This document shows positions 6,321 to 6,471 of a stretch of 6,471 nt of DNA, piece after piece (position 1 is the first letter of the stretch; each line of letters opens with the position of its first letter). The stretch spans positions 1 through 6,471 of the forward strand of contig CAKKSJ010000024.1 of assembly GCA_919902965.1 (NCBI GenBank). The letters are read 5' to 3'. The DNA comes from Burkholderiales bacterium (GTDB taxonomy: Bacteria; Pseudomonadota; Gammaproteobacteria; Burkholderiales; SG8-39). The translations under genes were made by a program, and so were the position numbers. The notes under the pieces were generated by a model that worked only from the letters and a program-made list of their open reading frames with translations, ran no database searches and was not told the DNA's origin.

Positions 6321-6331
6321 TGCATACAAAA
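6317..6331 (-). promoter_or_regulatory. Putative GntR operator, site 3
   Basis: On the minus strand this reads TTTTGTATGCAATTT; its first 11 bases are identical to site 1. On the plus strand it contains TTGCATACAA, one mismatch from the palindrome TTGTATACAA. It overlaps the candidate -10 and start point of the aminotransferase promoter, a position suited to repression. Confidence 0.6.
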
Positions 6332-6388
6332 TTGACCGCTAACCGCAAGCGCTCCCGCCTACCCATTCTGCCGACAAGGAACACCGCC

Positions 6389-6471
6389 ATGGCCTACAAC
6401 AGTGGTCGTCATTTCCTGCAAATCCCCGGGCCGACCAATGTACCAGATCGCGTCCTGCGCGCCATCGACCA
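6389..6471 (+). CDS. Serine/alanine-glyoxylate aminotransferase, N-terminus (partial)
   Basis: Only the first 27 codons are present; the gene runs off the right edge. The start MAYNSGRHFLQIPGPTNVPD continues RVLRAID. The block GRHFLQIPGPTNVPDRVLRA is highly characteristic of class V PLP-dependent aminotransferases of the serine--glyoxylate / alanine--glyoxylate group (SgaA/AGXT), which make glycine from glyoxylate using serine or alanine as amino donor. The PLP-binding lysine lies beyond the window. The ATG at 6389 is preceded by AAGGA at 6376-6380, eight bases upstream. It is divergent from gntR, with a 189-bp gap holding three putative operators, so it is the most likely main target of the regulator. 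Donor preference cannot be decided from this fragment. Confidence 0.88.
   Translation, partial: MAYNSGRHFLQIPGPTNVPDRVLRAID

Overview
The window looks like chromosomal DNA of a GC-rich proteobacterium. GC-biased codons, the protein families and the gene style fit Betaproteobacteria best, but the sequence alone does not fix the taxon. Five genes lie head to tail on the minus strand, a sixth starts on the plus strand at the right edge, and the left end carries weakly coding DNA.

Left edge (1-465): no confident complete gene. A short plus-strand frame ending at 442 reads like the C-terminal half of a ParD-type antitoxin, with no toxin gene after it. It is probably a relic.

Minus-strand run (466-6199, transcribed right to left): an FCD-type GntR regulator (5498-6199); a 132-bp gap with two kinds of tandem repeat; a cytoplasmic DsbA/FrnE-like thioredoxin-fold protein with a CPWC motif (4706-5365, TTG start); a 1014-residue YdiJ-type FAD plus Fe-S plus CCG-domain 2-hydroxyacid dehydrogenase (1633-4677, GTG start); a TauE/SafE-family membrane permease (878-1618); and a small protein of unknown function with a CPDC motif (466-849). 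The last four genes are separated by only 28, 14 and 28 bases and probably form one transcript.

Right edge (6200-6471): a 189-bp AT-rich divergent control region, then the first 27 codons of a serine/alanine-glyoxylate aminotransferase on the plus strand. The control region holds three copies of a 15-bp motif (consensus TTTWGTATGC plus a variable AT-rich tail). They are likely operators for the GntR protein. One overlaps the predicted start of the aminotransferase transcript, one lies in the middle, and one lies just before the gntR start codon.

Together the genes suggest a GntR-controlled module for small 2-hydroxy/2-oxo acids. A flavin/Fe-S dehydrogenase would oxidise a 2-hydroxyacid (D-2-hydroxyglutarate, glycolate or D-lactate class), a PLP enzyme would aminate glyoxylate, and a permease would move a small anion. 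The substrate assignments are inference. I see no phage, CRISPR, tRNA/rRNA or complete insertion sequence.
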